64,000 bases of DNA, taken from Streptomyces sp. WAC08241 (GTDB taxonomy: Bacteria; Actinomycetota; Actinomycetes; Streptomycetales; Streptomycetaceae). This document shows positions 36,855 through 48,244 of the stretch, piece by piece (position 1 is the first letter of the stretch; every line of letters begins with the position of its first letter). Both the position numbers and the translations under genes were made by a program. Location of the stretch: assembly GCA_007858575.1 (NCBI GenBank), contig CP042279.1:4962501-5026500 (forward strand), in the 5' to 3' direction. A model generated the notes under the pieces. The model worked only from the letters and a program-made list of their open reading frames with translations, had not been told where the DNA came from and did not search any database.

Positions 36855-37560
36855 CGGCCCGGACCGCCCGGAGGATCAGCTCGGCGACCGCTCCGGGCCG
36901 GGAGACGGCGACGGCGTGCGAGGCGCCCTCGGCCTCCACCACCGTCGCTCCGGCGCGCTCGGCGCCGAAGCGCTGGACCTCCGGGTTGATCGCCCGGTCC
37001 GCGCCCGCCACCAGCGCCCAGGCCGGCTTGGTGTGCCACGCGGCGACCGCCGCCGCCTCGGCGAAGGCCGCCGCGGTCAGCGGACGCTGGGCCACCGCGA
37101 GGACCTTCGTGACCTCCGCGGGGACATCGGCGGCGAAGACCTCCGGAACGCCTCCTCGGCGATGGTGACCTCGGCGGCCGTGCCGCCGTCCGGGGTCGGG
37201 TACGTCCACTGCTTCCAGGTGGGTGACCAGCGGGGAGTCGGCGAAGCGGCCCTGGAGTTCGCCCAGGCTCTCGCCCTTCTCCAGGACGTAGGCGGCCACG
37301 TAGACCAGGCCGACGACGTTCTCGGCCGCGCCCGCGACGGTGATCAGGGCGCCGCCGTAGGAGTGGCCGACGAGGACGACGGGACCGTCGATCTGGGAGA
37401 CCACCGAGGAGACGTGGGCGGCGTCGGCGGCGAGACCGCGCAGCTCGTTGGGCGGGGCGATCACGGGAACGCCCTCCGCCTGGAGCGCGGCGATCACACC
37501 GGACCAACTGGCGGCGTCGGCGAAGGCGCCGTGGACGAGGACGACGGTGGGAGTGGTCAT
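36847..37560 (-). CDS. Alpha/beta hydrolase (EstC/salicylate-esterase-like)
   Basis: About 237 residues. MTTPTVVLVHGAFADAASWS (HG oxyanion), nucleophile in PVVLVGHSYGGALITVAG, VVGLVYVAAYVLEKGESLGE, TKPAWALVAGADRAINPEVQ (acid), VEAEGASHAVAVSRPGAVAE (catalytic His). Open over its full length, but the stretch translated as DVPDPGRRHGRRGHHRRGG (about 37145-37205) is out of frame: shifted by one it reads TYPTPDGGT...EVTIAEEA as in relatives, so two compensating errors are hidden. Dyad at 37689-37716 may control it. Confidence 0.85.
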   Translation of the reverse strand: MTTPTVVLVHGAFADAASWSGVIAALQAEGVPVIAPPNELRGLAADAAHVSSVVSQIDGPVVLVGHSYGGALITVAGAAENVVGLVYVAAYVLEKGESLGELQGRFADSPLVTHLEAVDVPDPGRRHGRRGHHRRGGVPEVFAADVPAEVTKVLAVAQRPLTAAAFAEAAAVAAWHTKPAWALVAGADRAINPEVQRFGAERAGATVVEAEGASHAVAVSRPGAVAELILRAVRAAS

Positions 37561-37894
37561 GACGGAAGGTCCTCCTGCGGGACGTGGGTGTCGGTGCGGA
37601 GCCCGTGGGCGCCGTGGAGCGCGGCGGCCGTTCCGGAAGGCCGCCGCCGTCACGCTAGGAGGACCCGGACGGGGTCATCTGCTCCTCAGTGCACCGGCGT
37701 TGGCCCGTCGGTGCACAACCGGCGCCCCCGCCCTGTACGACGAGTCCCGGCGGGACCTGCGGGATCCGGGTCGTGGTGCTCGACCACCACGGCGACCACC
37801 ACGTCGACGGGTACGAGCCGACCCGGACGTCCGCTTCCGGGTCGGCGGGGGCCGCCGTGTTCTTCCGGCGGCACCTCGCCCGAATCGGCGGGCG
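37561..37894. other. Intergenic region with one dyad
   Basis: GTGCACCG (37689-37696) and CGGTGCAC (37709-37716) are perfect inverted octamers 12 bp apart, about 130 bp upstream of the hydrolase start. The rest (37717-37894) shows short open frames on both strands without recognisable sequence; I call no gene. Confidence 0.5.
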
Positions 37895-38705
37895 TCAGTT
37901 CTCGCAGCCCACGCCGTCGCCGTCGCGGTCGAGACGGCGGCTGTAGCCGGGTTCGCCCGCGTGGATGGGCGCGGCTCCGGCCGCGCGGACGGCCGCGCAG
38001 TTGGCGTAGGAGACGTTCTCGTCGGCGGTGTCCCGCGTGGGCTCGGGGCGGGCTCCGGGGCCGTGGTCGGCGGCTGGGTGGCGGGCCGGGGCTTCGGAGC
38101 CGGGGGCGGGGTCGGGGTCGGAGTCGGCTTCGGGGTCGGCTTGTGCAGGACCGTGTTCGGCGACTTCGGGCACGGGACGCCCGGATCCGTCAGGTACACC
38201 ACCGGCACCGCGGACGTGACCGGCGCGCCGGCGTCCGGGCGCTGGAAGCAGACCCGCCACGTGCCGTACTCGGCGGGGAGGTCGACGTCCTTGTAGACGG
38301 CGTAGGCCCGGCCCAGGTTGGCGGTGACGATCTGCTCGGCGGCCGCGTAGTCGCCGCCGACGAGCGAGGGCATCACCGGGGCTCCTCGGCCTCGGCCGGG
38401 GTGGGCGTCGGGGTCGGGGTCGGCGTGGGGCTCGGGGACGCGGTGGCCGTGGCCGCCGGCCCTCCGCCTTCGCGTCCTCTCCGGCGGGTCCGGGGTGAGG
38501 AGCGCCAGCAGGAACCACAGGCCCGCGAGGACGGTCGCCACGATCTTCCGCGACTTCTTCCAGCGGCTCGTCCAGGCGAGGGCGATGCCCGCGGGCGGGA
38601 AGACCACCAGCAGGGTGATGATCAGGGCCGGGTGCTGCCACCAGCGCCGGAGGGGCGGGGGCGGGGCGGAGGGGCGTACGGATAGGACTGCTGCGGTGTG
38701 TACAC
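37895..38705 (-). CDS. Membrane-anchored PASTA-like/excalibur-domain protein
   Basis: About 270 residues. GTG 38705 (VYTPQQSYPYAPPP) has GGGGGAG upstream. Pro-rich start, then RRWWQHPALIITLLVVFPP, GIALAW, and a second helix KIVATVLAGLWFLLALL; an exterior PASTA-like unit (VMPSLVGGDYAAAEQIVTAN, WRVCFQRPDAGAPVTSAVPV, VYLTDPGVPCP); a Thr/Pro linker (KPTPKPTPTPTPPPAPKP); and a C-terminal excalibur calcium-binding motif (NCAAVRAAGAAPI, LDRDGDGVGCEN, D-x-D-G-x-GCE). Frame breaks near 38665, 38465, 38385 and 38030. Cell-surface role; ligand unknown. Confidence 0.8.
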
Positions 38706-38845
38706 GGACGTCTCCCCCGGCGGGCATGAACCACAGGCGTGAACGACCTGTGTGCGAAGTGACGAGATCGTACACACGTCGTTCACGTACGGACCCCCGG
38801 ATTACGGAAACCGTTACGCCGCCTCCGCGAGGCCCGGACCGGCGC

Positions 38846-39200
38846 TCAACGGGCGGCGGGCCCGGCGGACACCACACCGCGCGCGAGGGCGGCGCAACTG
38901 ATCAGCGACACGGCCAGGGCGCACCACAGTCCGGCCACTTCGGGAAGGACGAGGCTCGCGGTGCCGTCGGTGAAGACGCAGTCGACGGCGGGGAAGGACG
39001 CCGCGGTCGACCCGCACAATGTCACCTCCGGGCGCGAGGAGCGCGCCCGCCCTGGCCCATTGCAGCGCGTGCGAGGGGCGGGCGACGGCCCACGCGACGG
39101 CGCCGGCGGTGACCAGCGCCGCCCCGAGCCAGATCAGCCATCCGCCGACGGCGGCGTGCGTGAGCGGGAAGTCGTCGTCCAGCGTGCGCTGGCCGCACAC
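38846..39200 (-). CDS. Small membrane protein, unknown function
   Basis: About 118 residues. GTG 39200 (VCGQRTLDDDFPLTH) is the best start I see; a GTG at 39216 in another frame could be the real one if a base is missing. Helices AAVGGWLIWLGAALVTAGAV and LPEVAGLWCALAVSLISCAA flank an exterior loop with paired cysteines (LCGSTAASFPAVDCVF). Break near 39020. Not recognised. Confidence 0.5.
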
Positions 39201-39274
39201 CGACCACGTCCGTCACCCCCGTCCCCTGTTCGGACGGCGGGACCGGCCCGACGGTTGCGCACCCCCTTGATCTC

Positions 39275-39319
39275 GGGTCCGCCGGTCCCGGGTCCGCCGG
39301 TCCCGGGTCCGCCGGTCCC
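39275..39319. repeat. Three 15-bp tandem repeats
   Basis: GGGTCCGCCGGTCCC three times in a row, plus a partial fourth, 23 bp past the acyl-CoA dehydrogenase stop. Each unit is self-complementary at its ends (GGG...CCC), so the array could serve as a terminator. Confidence 0.8.
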
Positions 39320-39341
39320 GGGACCGTGGGCTTCGCACCCG

Positions 39342-40471
39342 TCAGTACGACTTCGGCAGCCCCAGCGTCTGGTGGGAGACGTAGTTGAGGATCATCTCGC
39401 GGCTGACGGGGCGATGCGGGCCACGCGGGCCGCCGTGATCAGGCGGGCGAGGCCGAACTCCTTGGTGAGGCCGTTGCCGCCGAGGGTGTGGACGGCCTGG
39501 TCGACGGCCTTCACGCAGGCCTCGGCGGCGGCGTACTTGGCCATGTTCGCGGCCTCGCCCGCGCCGAAGTCGTCGCCCGCGTCGTAGAGCTGCGCCGCCT
39601 TCGCCATCATCAGGCGGGCCAGCTCCAGCTCGATGTGCGCCTGGGCCAGGGGTGGGCGACGGCCTGGTGGGCGCCGATCGGGGCCTTCCAGACCTGGCGC
39701 TCCTTCGCGTACGTCACGGCCTGCGCGAGCGCGTACCGGCCCATGCCGATCGCGAACGCGGCCGTCATGATCCGCTCCGGGTTGAGCCCCGCGAAGAGCT
39801 GGAGGAGGCCCGCGTCCTCGTCGCCCACGAGGGCGTCCTCCGGCAGGCGCACGTCGTCGAGGGTCAGCTCGAACTGCTTCTCGTCCGCGTCGAGTTCCAT
39901 CTCGATGTGGCGGCGCCCGAAGCCGGGGCGTCGCGCGGCACGATGAAGAGACAGGGCTTCAGCTTGCCCGTGCGGGCGTCCGACGTGCGGCCCACGATCA
40001 GGGTCGCGTCCGCGATGTCCACGCCCGAGACGAAGACCTTCCGGCCGTTGAGGACCCAGCCGTCCTCCGTGTGGGTCGCCGTGGTCGTGATGCGGTGCGA
40101 GTTCGACCCGGCGTCGGGCTCGGTGATCCCGAACGCCATCGTCCTCGTGCCGTCCGCGAGCCCCGGTAGCCAGGCCCGCTTCTGCTCCTCCGTGCCGAAG
40201 CGGGAGATGACCGTGCCGCAGATCGCGGGCGACACGACCATCATCAGGAGCGGCGCGCCGGCCGCGCCCGCCTCCTCCAGGACGATGGACAGCTCGGCCA
40301 TGCCGCCGCCCCCGCCGCCGTACTCCTCGGGCAGGTTCACGCCCAGGTAGCTGAGTTTCCCGGCCTCGGCCCACAGCGCGGCCCGGTCGAAGCCGGGGCG
40401 TGGCGGCGGCCGAGCGCGGAGACGGCGGCGCGGAGCGCGGTGAGCTCTTCGGTCTCGATCATGGTGCTCAT
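39342..40471 (-). CDS. Acyl-CoA dehydrogenase
   Basis: About 380 residues, FAD enzyme introducing the alpha-beta double bond. MSTMIETEELTALRAAVSAL start; LGVNLPEEYGGGGGGMAELS; GITEPDAGSNSHRITTTATH (FAD/substrate signature); LNGRKVFVSGVDIADATLIV; MGRYALAQAVTYAKERQVWK, APIGAHQAVAHPLAQAHIE; VDQAVHTLGGNGLTKEFGLA (base region); ends HQTLGLPKSY. Frame breaks near 40400, 39935, 39650 and 39412. Last gene of the carboxylase operon; ATG overlaps the alpha subunit stop. Confidence 0.9.
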
Positions 40472-42528
40472 GCGGACGGGTCCTCCTGTGCTTCGGTCGG
40501 TACGGATGCCTGTGCGTGTACGACGGCGAGCAGGGCGCCGACCTCGACCTGGCGGCCGGGGGCGGCGTGGAGCGCGGTGAGCGTGCCGGAGGCCGGAGCG
40601 GTGACGCGGTGCTCCATCTTCATGGCCTCCAGCCAGAGCAGCGGCTGCCCGGCGGTGACCCGGTCGCCGACGGCGAGGCCGTCCGCGACCCGGACGACGG
40701 TGCCGGGCATGGGGCGAGCAGCGAGCCGGGCGCGGTCTGCTCGCGGGGGTCGGTGAAGCGGGGCGGGCGGCGAGGCGGTGGCCCCCACGTGGACCGTCCC
40801 GTCCGCGTAGGCCGTCCCGTCCGCGCAGGCCTTCACGTCCGCGTAGGCCGTCACGTCGAAGTGCCGTACGACTCCGGCCGTTTCGAGGCTCACCCGGTCC
40901 GGGGCCGCCGCCACGACCCGTACGCCCTCCGGCGCCGTGACCTCGTACCCGCCGTCCCGCGTCGGCCGGTAGCGGACCTCGTGGTCCCGGTCCGTGCCTC
41001 CGTCCGCCCCGCCACCCGTCCCCCCGTACGTCCGGGTCTCGTCCTGCGAGCGGAGGTTGCGCCAGCCGCCGCCGAAGCGGCCCCGGCGGGCGGAGGCGGC
41101 GGCGAGGGCGGCGGCGACGGCCGCGAGTTCCTCGCTCCGGGGGCGGTGGTGAGGGCGGGCAGGTTCCGGTCGTAGAAGCCGGTGTCGAGGGCCTCCACGG
41201 CGGCGTACTCGGGGTGGCGGAGGGAGGCCACGAGCAGGTCGCGGTTGGTGACCGGGCCGTGGATCCGGGTCCGTTCCAGGGCGCGGGCGAGCTTGCGGGC
41301 GGCCCCGTCGCGGGTGGGGGCGTGGACGGTGAGCTTGGCGATCATCGGGTCGTAGTGGACGCCGATCGCGTCCCCGGAGGCGTAGCCGGTGTCGAGCCGG
41401 ATTCCGCCCGGTACGTCGAAGAGGTGCAGGGCGCCCGTCTGCGGGGCCCAGCCCCGGGCCGGGTCCTCCGCGTACAGCCGGGCCTCGATCGCGTGGCCGC
41501 GCGGGGCGGGGGTCTCCGGCGGCAGCTTCTCGCCCTCGGCGACGGCGAGTTGGAGGGCGACGAGGTCGACCCCGTACACCTCCTCCGTGACGGGGTGCTC
41601 GACCTGGAGGCGGGTGTTCATCTCCAGGAAGTGCGCGCGGCCGTCCGCGACGAGGAACTCGACCGTGCCCGCGCCGACGTAGCCGACGGCCTTGGCGGCG
41701 CGCACGGCCGTGTCGAGGAGGGAGGCCTCCAGGGCGGCGGGCAGGCCGGGGCCGGGGCCTCCTCGATCACCTTCTGGTGGCGGCGCTGGAGGGAGCAGTC
41801 GCGGGTGCCGAGCGCCCAGACTGTGCCGTGGGCGTCGCAGAGGAGCTGCACCTCGACGTGGCGCCCGTCCTCCACGTACGGCTCGACGAAGACCTCGCCG
41901 TCCCCGAACGCGCTCGCCGCCTCCGCCGAAGCCGACTCCAACTCCTTGGGCAAGTCGGCGAGTTCGCGCACGATCCGCATGCCGCGCCCGCCGCCGCCCG
42001 CCGCCGCCTTCACCAGGACGGGCAGGTTGGCCTCCGTGACCCGGGCCGGGTCCAGGGGCGCGATGCCGAGGAGCTCCTTGGCGCGGGTCTTCGAGGCCAT
42101 GGCCTCGATCGCGGCCGGCGGCGGGCCGATCCAGACGAGCCCGGCGTCGATCACCGCACGGGCGAAACCGGCGTTCTCGGAGAGGAAGCCGTAGCCGGGT
42201 GGACGGCGTCCGCGCCCGCCGCGAGGGCCGCCGCCACGATCAGGTCGCCGCGCAGGTACGTCTCCGAGGGCGCGGCCCCCGGCAGCCGTACCGCCGCGTC
42301 GGCCTCCCGTACGTGCAGGGCGCCGGCGTCCGCGTCGGAGTACACGGCGACGGTGGAGATCCCCAGGTCGCGGCAGGTGCGGAAGACGCGGTAGGCGATC
42401 TCGCCCCGGTTCGCGACGAGGACGGAGGTGATCAAGGGAGTGGCCGAGGGAGTGGCCGAGGGAGTGGTCGTGGAGGTGCTCGACGGGTCCACGGGGGTCG
42501 TCGCGGCCGTCGGGTGCGAAGAGGTCAT
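40468..42528 (-). CDS. Acyl-CoA carboxylase biotin-containing alpha subunit
   Basis: About 685 residues. Biotin carboxylase: ITSVLVANRGEIAYRVFRTC, VLVKAAAGGGGRGMRIVREL (ATP grasp), GTRDCSLQRRHQKVIEEAPA, HFLEMNTRLQVEHPVTEEVY, GHAIEARLYAEDPARG. C-terminal biotin carrier: LAPMPGTVVRVADG region and LLWLEAMKMEHRVTAPASG with the biotinyl lysine in AMKM. A Thr/Ser/Pro-rich N-terminus (TTPSATPSATPL) precedes the core. Frame breaks near 42200, 41757, 41140 and 40712. Overlaps the dehydrogenase start; works with the beta subunit on a branched or unsaturated acyl-CoA (methylcrotonyl- or geranyl-CoA type). Confidence 0.92.
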
Positions 42529-42535
42529 CAGGGTC

Positions 42536-44138
<1,603 letters not shown>

Positions 44139-44181
44139 GGGGATTCCTCTCGGGGAGCCTGTAGGGAGCCTCGGGCGGCGG

Positions 44182-45873
44182 TCACAACAGCCCCTCCGGT
44201 ACGTCGAGTTCGCGCGAGCGCAGCCACTCGCCGAGGGCCTTGGCCTGGGGGTCGAAGCGGGCCTAGAGGCGACGCCCTCGCCGAGGATCCCGGCGACGGC
44301 GAAGTTGAGGGCCCGCAGGTTCGGCAGCACGTGCCGGACGACGGACAGGTCCGCCGTCTCGGGCAGCAGCGCACGGAACCGCTCGACGGTGAGGGCGTGG
44401 ACGAGCCAGCGCCACTCCTCCTCCGTGCGCACCCACACGCCCACGTTGGCGTCGCCGCCCTTGTCGCCGCTGCGGGCCCCGGCGATCCGGCCGAGAGGGA
44501 CGCGGCGGACGGCCCGCCGGCGGGCGGCTCCGGAAGCTCCGGCTCGGGTACGGGTTCGAGGACGCGGGTCCGTGCCGGTACGGGAATCCCCTGACGGGTC
44601 CCGTCGGGGAGCACGGCCGTGTGCGGGATTCGGCGGCGTCCACGTACACCGTCTCGAAGACCCCGTAGGGGAACCCTTGGCGGGCGGGGCGGTGACGTGG
44701 AAGCCGGGGTAGCTGGCGAGGGCCAGTTCGATGGCGGCGCCCGTAAGGGTGCGGCCGACGGCCTCGGGCCGGGGTCGCGGACGACGAGCCGCAGCAGGGC
44801 GCTCGCGGTCTCCTCGGTGGCGGCGTCGGGCCGGTCGGTGCGGACGAGGTCCCACCGCACCTCCGCCGGGCGGGACCCGCCCCGTACGAAGGCGTCCTCG
44901 ATCTGGTCCCGTACGAGCGCGGCCTTGGCCTCGACGTCGAGCCCGGTGAGGACGAAGACGACCTCGTTGCGGAAGCCGCCGAGGCGACTGAGCCCGGCCT
45001 TGAGGGTGGGCGGCGGGCCTCGCCCCGGACGCCCTCGATCCTGACCCGGTCGGGAGCCTCCTGCGTGAGCCGTACGGTGTCGAGCCGGGCGGTCGCGTCG
45101 GGTCCCGCGTACCGGGCGCCCGCCGTCTCGTAGAGCAACTGGGCCGTGACCGTGCCGACGTCGACGAGGCCGCCGGTGCCGGGGTGCTTGGTGATGACGC
45201 ACGAGCCGTCGTCGTGGAGTTCGGCGACGGGGAAGCCGGGGCGGCGCAGGAGGGCCGGGTCGTGGTCACGGAAGAAGGCGTAGTTGCCGCCGGTGGCCTG
45301 GGTGCCGCACTCCAGGACGTGCCCGGCGACGACCGCGCCCGCGAGCCGGTCGTACTCCTGCGGGCCCCAGCCGAAGTGCCACTGGGCGGGCCCGGTGACG
45401 AGGGCGGCGTCGGTGACGCGGCCGGTGACGACGACGTCGGCGCCGGCCGCGAGGCAGGCGGCGATGCCGGCGCCGCCGAGGTAGGCGTTGGCGGCGAGGG
45501 CGCCGTCCCGTGCGGGCAGCCGGTCGCCCTCGACGTGCGCGACCCGCACGGGCAGGCCGAGCTTCGCGGCGAGGGCGCGCAGGGCGTCGGCGAGTCCGGC
45601 GGGGTTGAGGCCGCCCGCGTTGGTGACGATCCGGATCCCGCGCTCGTGGGCGAGGCCGAGGCCCTCCTCCATCTGGCGCAGGAAGGTCTTGGCGTATCCG
45701 GCGGCCGGGTCCTTGAGCTGGTCGCGGCCGAGGATGAGCATGGTCAGCTCGGCGAGGTAGTCGCCGGTGAGGACGTGCAGCTCGCCGCCGGGTCCGGCGC
45801 CGGTGAGCATCTCGCGGACGGCGTCGAAGCGGTCGCCGTAGAAGCCGGAGGCATTGCCGATGCGGAGGACCAT
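44182..45873 (-). CDS. AtuA-family (DUF1446) protein with C-terminal AtuA-like domain
   Basis: About 560 residues. MVLRIGNASGFYGDRFDAVR, LHVLTGDYLAELTMLILGRD, GIRIVTNAGGLNPAGLADAL, VVVTGRVTDAALVTGPAQWH, GHVLECGTQATGGNYAFFRD, ITKHPGTGGLVDVGTVTAQL make up DUF1446; the fused ferredoxin-like domain is IAGARSGDKGGDANVGVWVR ... LPNLRALNFAVAGILGEGVA. AtuA belongs to acyclic terpene utilisation in Pseudomonas; many Actinobacteria have it beside acyl-CoA carboxylase genes as here. Frame breaks near 45010, 44770, 44685, 44622, 44500 and 44265. Biochemical activity not established. Confidence 0.88.
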
Positions 45874-46685
45874 CAGGGCCCCTCGGGGTCGTACGGGCCG
45901 GGCGTCCCGCTCCCGTCGGGCGTCCCGCTCCGGCCGGACCGGCGAAGGCCTGGGCGAGGGTCAGCCAGTGCGCGGCGTCGGGGCCGTGGGCGACGAGGGC
46001 GGTGTCGTCGCGGTGGACGCGCTGGGTGACGAGGAGGCAGAAGTCGAGGGCGGGCCCGGTGACCTTCTGGGCGGCTCCCTCGGGCCCGTACGCCCACAAC
46101 TCGCCGCTCGGCGAGACGAGTTCCACGCGGAAGGGCTCGGCGGGGGCTGCTCGCCCCGGACGAAGTAGGCGTAGTCGCGGGCGCGGTGGCCGATCCAGGC
46201 GACGTGCCGGAGGCGGGCGGACGGCGGGCGGACGACCCCGAGGGCGTCGGCGACGTCCTGGCCGTGGGCCCAGGTCTCCATCAGCCGGGCGGTGGCCAGG
46301 GCGGAGGCGCTCATCGGCGGCCCGTACCAGGGGAAGCGGGCGCCGGGCGGGGCGGCGCGCAGGGCCTCCTGGAGGCGTGCGCGGTCCGCGCGCCAGCGGT
46401 CGAGCAGCTCGGCGGGCGGCAGCGCGGCCCCTCCTCGGCGCCCTCGTCGACGAAGCGGTCGGGGCGGCGAGGGCCTTCTCCGTCTCGGCGGCGAAGGCGT
46501 CGGCGTCGGTGGCGGCGAGGAGGGCGGCCCGGTCGGTCCAGGCGAGGTGGGCGATCTGGTGGGCGATCGTCCAATGGGGGGCGGGGTCGGCACCCCCACT
46601 GCTCCTCACTCAACCCTCTTACGAGCCGGTCGAGTTCGTCACTCTCGTCGCGCAGGTCGTCGAGGAGGACGACGGGGTCGGACAC
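45873..46685 (-). CDS. DinB-like metal-binding protein (TIGR03084 type)
   Basis: About 270 residues. GTG 46685 (VSDPVVLLDDLRDESDELDR) after AGGGGAG. WTIAHQIAHLAWTDRAALLA carries the first His of the DinB/mycothiol-dependent isomerase fold; METWAHGQDVADALGV and RHVAWIGHRARDYAYF give the other ligands; C-terminal SPSGELWAYGPEGAAQKVTG and ALDFCLLVTQRVHRDDTALV resemble the SCP-like domain. Frame breaks near 46605, 46470, 46432, 46152 and 45935. First gene of the AtuA-carboxylase-dehydrogenase operon; stop overlaps the AtuA start (TGATG). Confidence 0.8.
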
Positions 46686-46758
46686 GGTGCGCTCCCCTCG
46701 GGGACGGGCGGTCCCGGTCACGGGCCTTCGCGGAGGAGCATGGCAGCGACACCAGAAA

Positions 46759-46777
46759 CAAGCAAGCGTGCTTGCTT
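46759..46777. promoter_or_regulatory. Operator copy 2 of the acyl-CoA TetR regulon
   Basis: CAAGCAAGCGTGCTTGCTT holds the perfect palindrome AAGCAAGC-GT-GCTTGCTT (46760-46777), 75 bp before the first gene of the carboxylase operon. Similar site at 33992. Confidence 0.7.
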
Positions 46778-46814
46778 TAGTTTCGGAAAGAGCTTGAACC
46801 GATCCCGCCCCGGC

Positions 46815-47231
46815 CTACGCCCGGGACCGCCGTATCAGCGAGGCGAGGGCGGCGCCGACGACGACGAAGGCGAGGGAGCCCAGGGAAGAACCGCGCCGGG
46901 CCCGCTGTCGAGCACGTCGACGCCGTGCCCGACGGCGGCGACCCACCCGACCGTCCCGACCGCCACCATCGGGCCGACCTTCCGCTCCCCGGCGACCCGC
47001 ATGCCAATCCACAGGACCAGCGGCATGAGCAGGAAGGTGTTGATGAGGGCCGAGGTGAATGCCTGGTCGGAGGAGTAACCACCTCCGGCCCCGAGGGCGG
47101 CAGAGGCCTGCGCGGTGAACGACAGGTAGAGGGTGTCGGACAGGACCAGATGGGAGGCGGCGACGCCGAGCGACGAGACGATGAGCGCTTTGAGGAGGCG
47201 GGGAGGACTGGGGTGGGGTGGATGATGCCAT
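46815..47231 (-). CDS. Four-span small membrane protein under a palindromic operator
   Basis: About 138 residues. MASSTPPQSSPPPRLLKAL start (ATG 47231), then LIVSSLGVAASHLVLSDTLY, ALINTFLLMPLVLWIGMRVA, VGPMVAVGTVGWVAAVGHGV and LAFVVVGAALASLIRRSRA: four hydrophobic segments. Frame breaks near 47200 and 46888. Not recognised as a named family. The start codon is only 2 bp from a large dyad, implying a leaderless, tightly repressed gene. Confidence 0.6.
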   Translation of the reverse strand: MASSTPPQSSPPPQSAHRLVARRRRLPSGPVRHPLPVVHRAGLCRPRGRRWLLLRPGIHLGPHQHLPAHAAGPVDWHAGRRGAEGRPDGGGRDGRVGRRRRARRRRARQRARRGSSLGSLAFVVVGAALASLIRRSRA

Positions 47232-47233
47232 GA

Positions 47234-47267
47234 CACTCGACTATACGCGCAGCGTATACACCGAGTG
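47234..47267. promoter_or_regulatory. 34-bp two-tier palindromic operator
   Basis: Outer arms CACTCG (47234-47239) and CGAGTG (47262-47267); inner arms TATACGC (47242-47248) and GCGTATA (47252-47258). It ends 2 bp before the ATG of the membrane protein, so binding would cover its promoter. No regulator gene is adjacent. Confidence 0.65.
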
Positions 47268-47316
47268 CATAGCCCCCGAGACGCAGACAACGGCCCACCT
47301 GAGCGGAGAGTCCGGT

Positions 47317-48135
47317 TCAACCAGTCCTGCGGTGTGCGTGCCAGGCGGTGGCGGCAGTCGCGAGGCGCAGGGTCCACGGGTCGGGGTCGGCGTTGCTGAT
47401 CTCGGACCAGACGTTGTCGTTGGCGGCGGCGAAGGCGGTGATGCCTTCGGCGGGGCGGCATGCCAGGAGGGGATCTCGGCGGCCCAGTGCTCGGCGGATG
47501 CGGGGGCATGACCGGCGGCGATGAGCCAGATGACCCAGTAGCCGGCGTCGAGCCAGGCCGCTCCACGGGTCGCCCAGGCCCAGTCGACCAGGCGGGCCCG
47601 ATCGCCCCGGGAAGCGTGATCGTCGACGAGGACGTTGGCGTTGTTCAGATCGGTGTGGAGCAGGTGGGACCCGGCGAAGAAACGGAGGTCGTCGCGGTGG
47701 GCGGCGTAGTGCTCCAAGCGCTGTTCGGCGTGGCGCAGCTCGATGCCGGGGCAGGAGGTCTCGCCGAGGCGGCGCAGGAGGGAGGCGACTTCGGGGAGGT
47801 CGGGGAGCTGGGGGCGTAGTCGGCGTGGTGGCCGCCGAGGACTTCGAAGCCGAGGAGGTCCCAGCCGGCGGCTTCGACGCGCCAGCGGAGGGCGGGGCCA
47901 GGCCGGTGAGGAAGGGCGCGACGGCGGCCTCCCGGCGCTGGGTCCAGACACGGGGGTGATCGGTGCGCAGCCCCTTGATGTGCCAGGTGCCCGTGGCGGA
48001 GGTGACGCGGGCCGCGATCTCGCTGTTGAAGCCCTCGGCGGTCTCCTCGGCCGTGAGGAGGGGGCCGGTGTGCTCTTCGACGGCGGCGCGAGCGGCGGGC
48101 GGCAGTCGGTCGAGGCCGATGCGGGTGGTCGCCAT
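47317..48135 (-). CDS. Aminoglycoside phosphotransferase-family kinase
   Basis: About 275 residues. MATTRIGLDRLPPAARAAVE start (ATG 48135); EIAARVTSATGTWHIKGLRT (lysine region); catalytic loop FAGSHLLHTDLNNANVLVDD (H-x-D-x4-N); metal Asp in RARLVDWAWATRGAAWLDAG; ITAFAAANDNVWSEISNADP near the end. Frame breaks near 47900, 47815 and 47452. Phosphorylates a small molecule or peptide. It follows the radical SAM operon but is separated from it by a strong terminator, so it has its own promoter or relies on read-through. Confidence 0.85.
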   Translation of the reverse strand: MATTRIGLDRLPPAARAAVEEHTGPLLTAEETAEGFNSEIAARVTSATGTWHIKGLRTDHPRVWTQRREAAVAPFLTGLAPPSAGASKPPAGTSSASKSSAATTPTTPPAPRPPRSRLPPAPPRRDLLPRHRAAPRRTALGALRRPPRRPPFLRRVPPAPHRSEQRQRPRRRSRFPGRSGPPGRLGLGDPWSGLARRRLLGHLAHRRRSCPRIRRALGRRDPLLACRPAEGITAFAAANDNVWSEISNADPDPWTLRLATAATAWHAHRRTG

Positions 48136-48185
48136 GGGGCTTCACTCTTCCACGGGGGCGGGTGCGGGGGTGGACGGGCAGTGGT

Positions 48186-48225
48186 GCGGGGGCTTCCGGA
48201 CGGAAGAACGTCCGGAAGCCCCCGC
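48186..48225 (-). terminator. Strong terminator after the small peptide gene
   Basis: GCGGGGGCTTCCGGACG pairs perfectly over 17 bp with its complement around a GAAGAA loop. It lies 20 bp beyond the TAG at 48245 and ends the radical SAM operon. Confidence 0.85.
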
Positions 48226-48244
48226 GGTTCTGTGCGGCCGGTCG

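Noticed and set aside
36601..38685. A 694-codon plus-strand open frame spanning repeats, hydrolase and excalibur gene
   Set aside because: It crosses two well-supported minus-strand genes and the 29-bp array; the translation is low-complexity.
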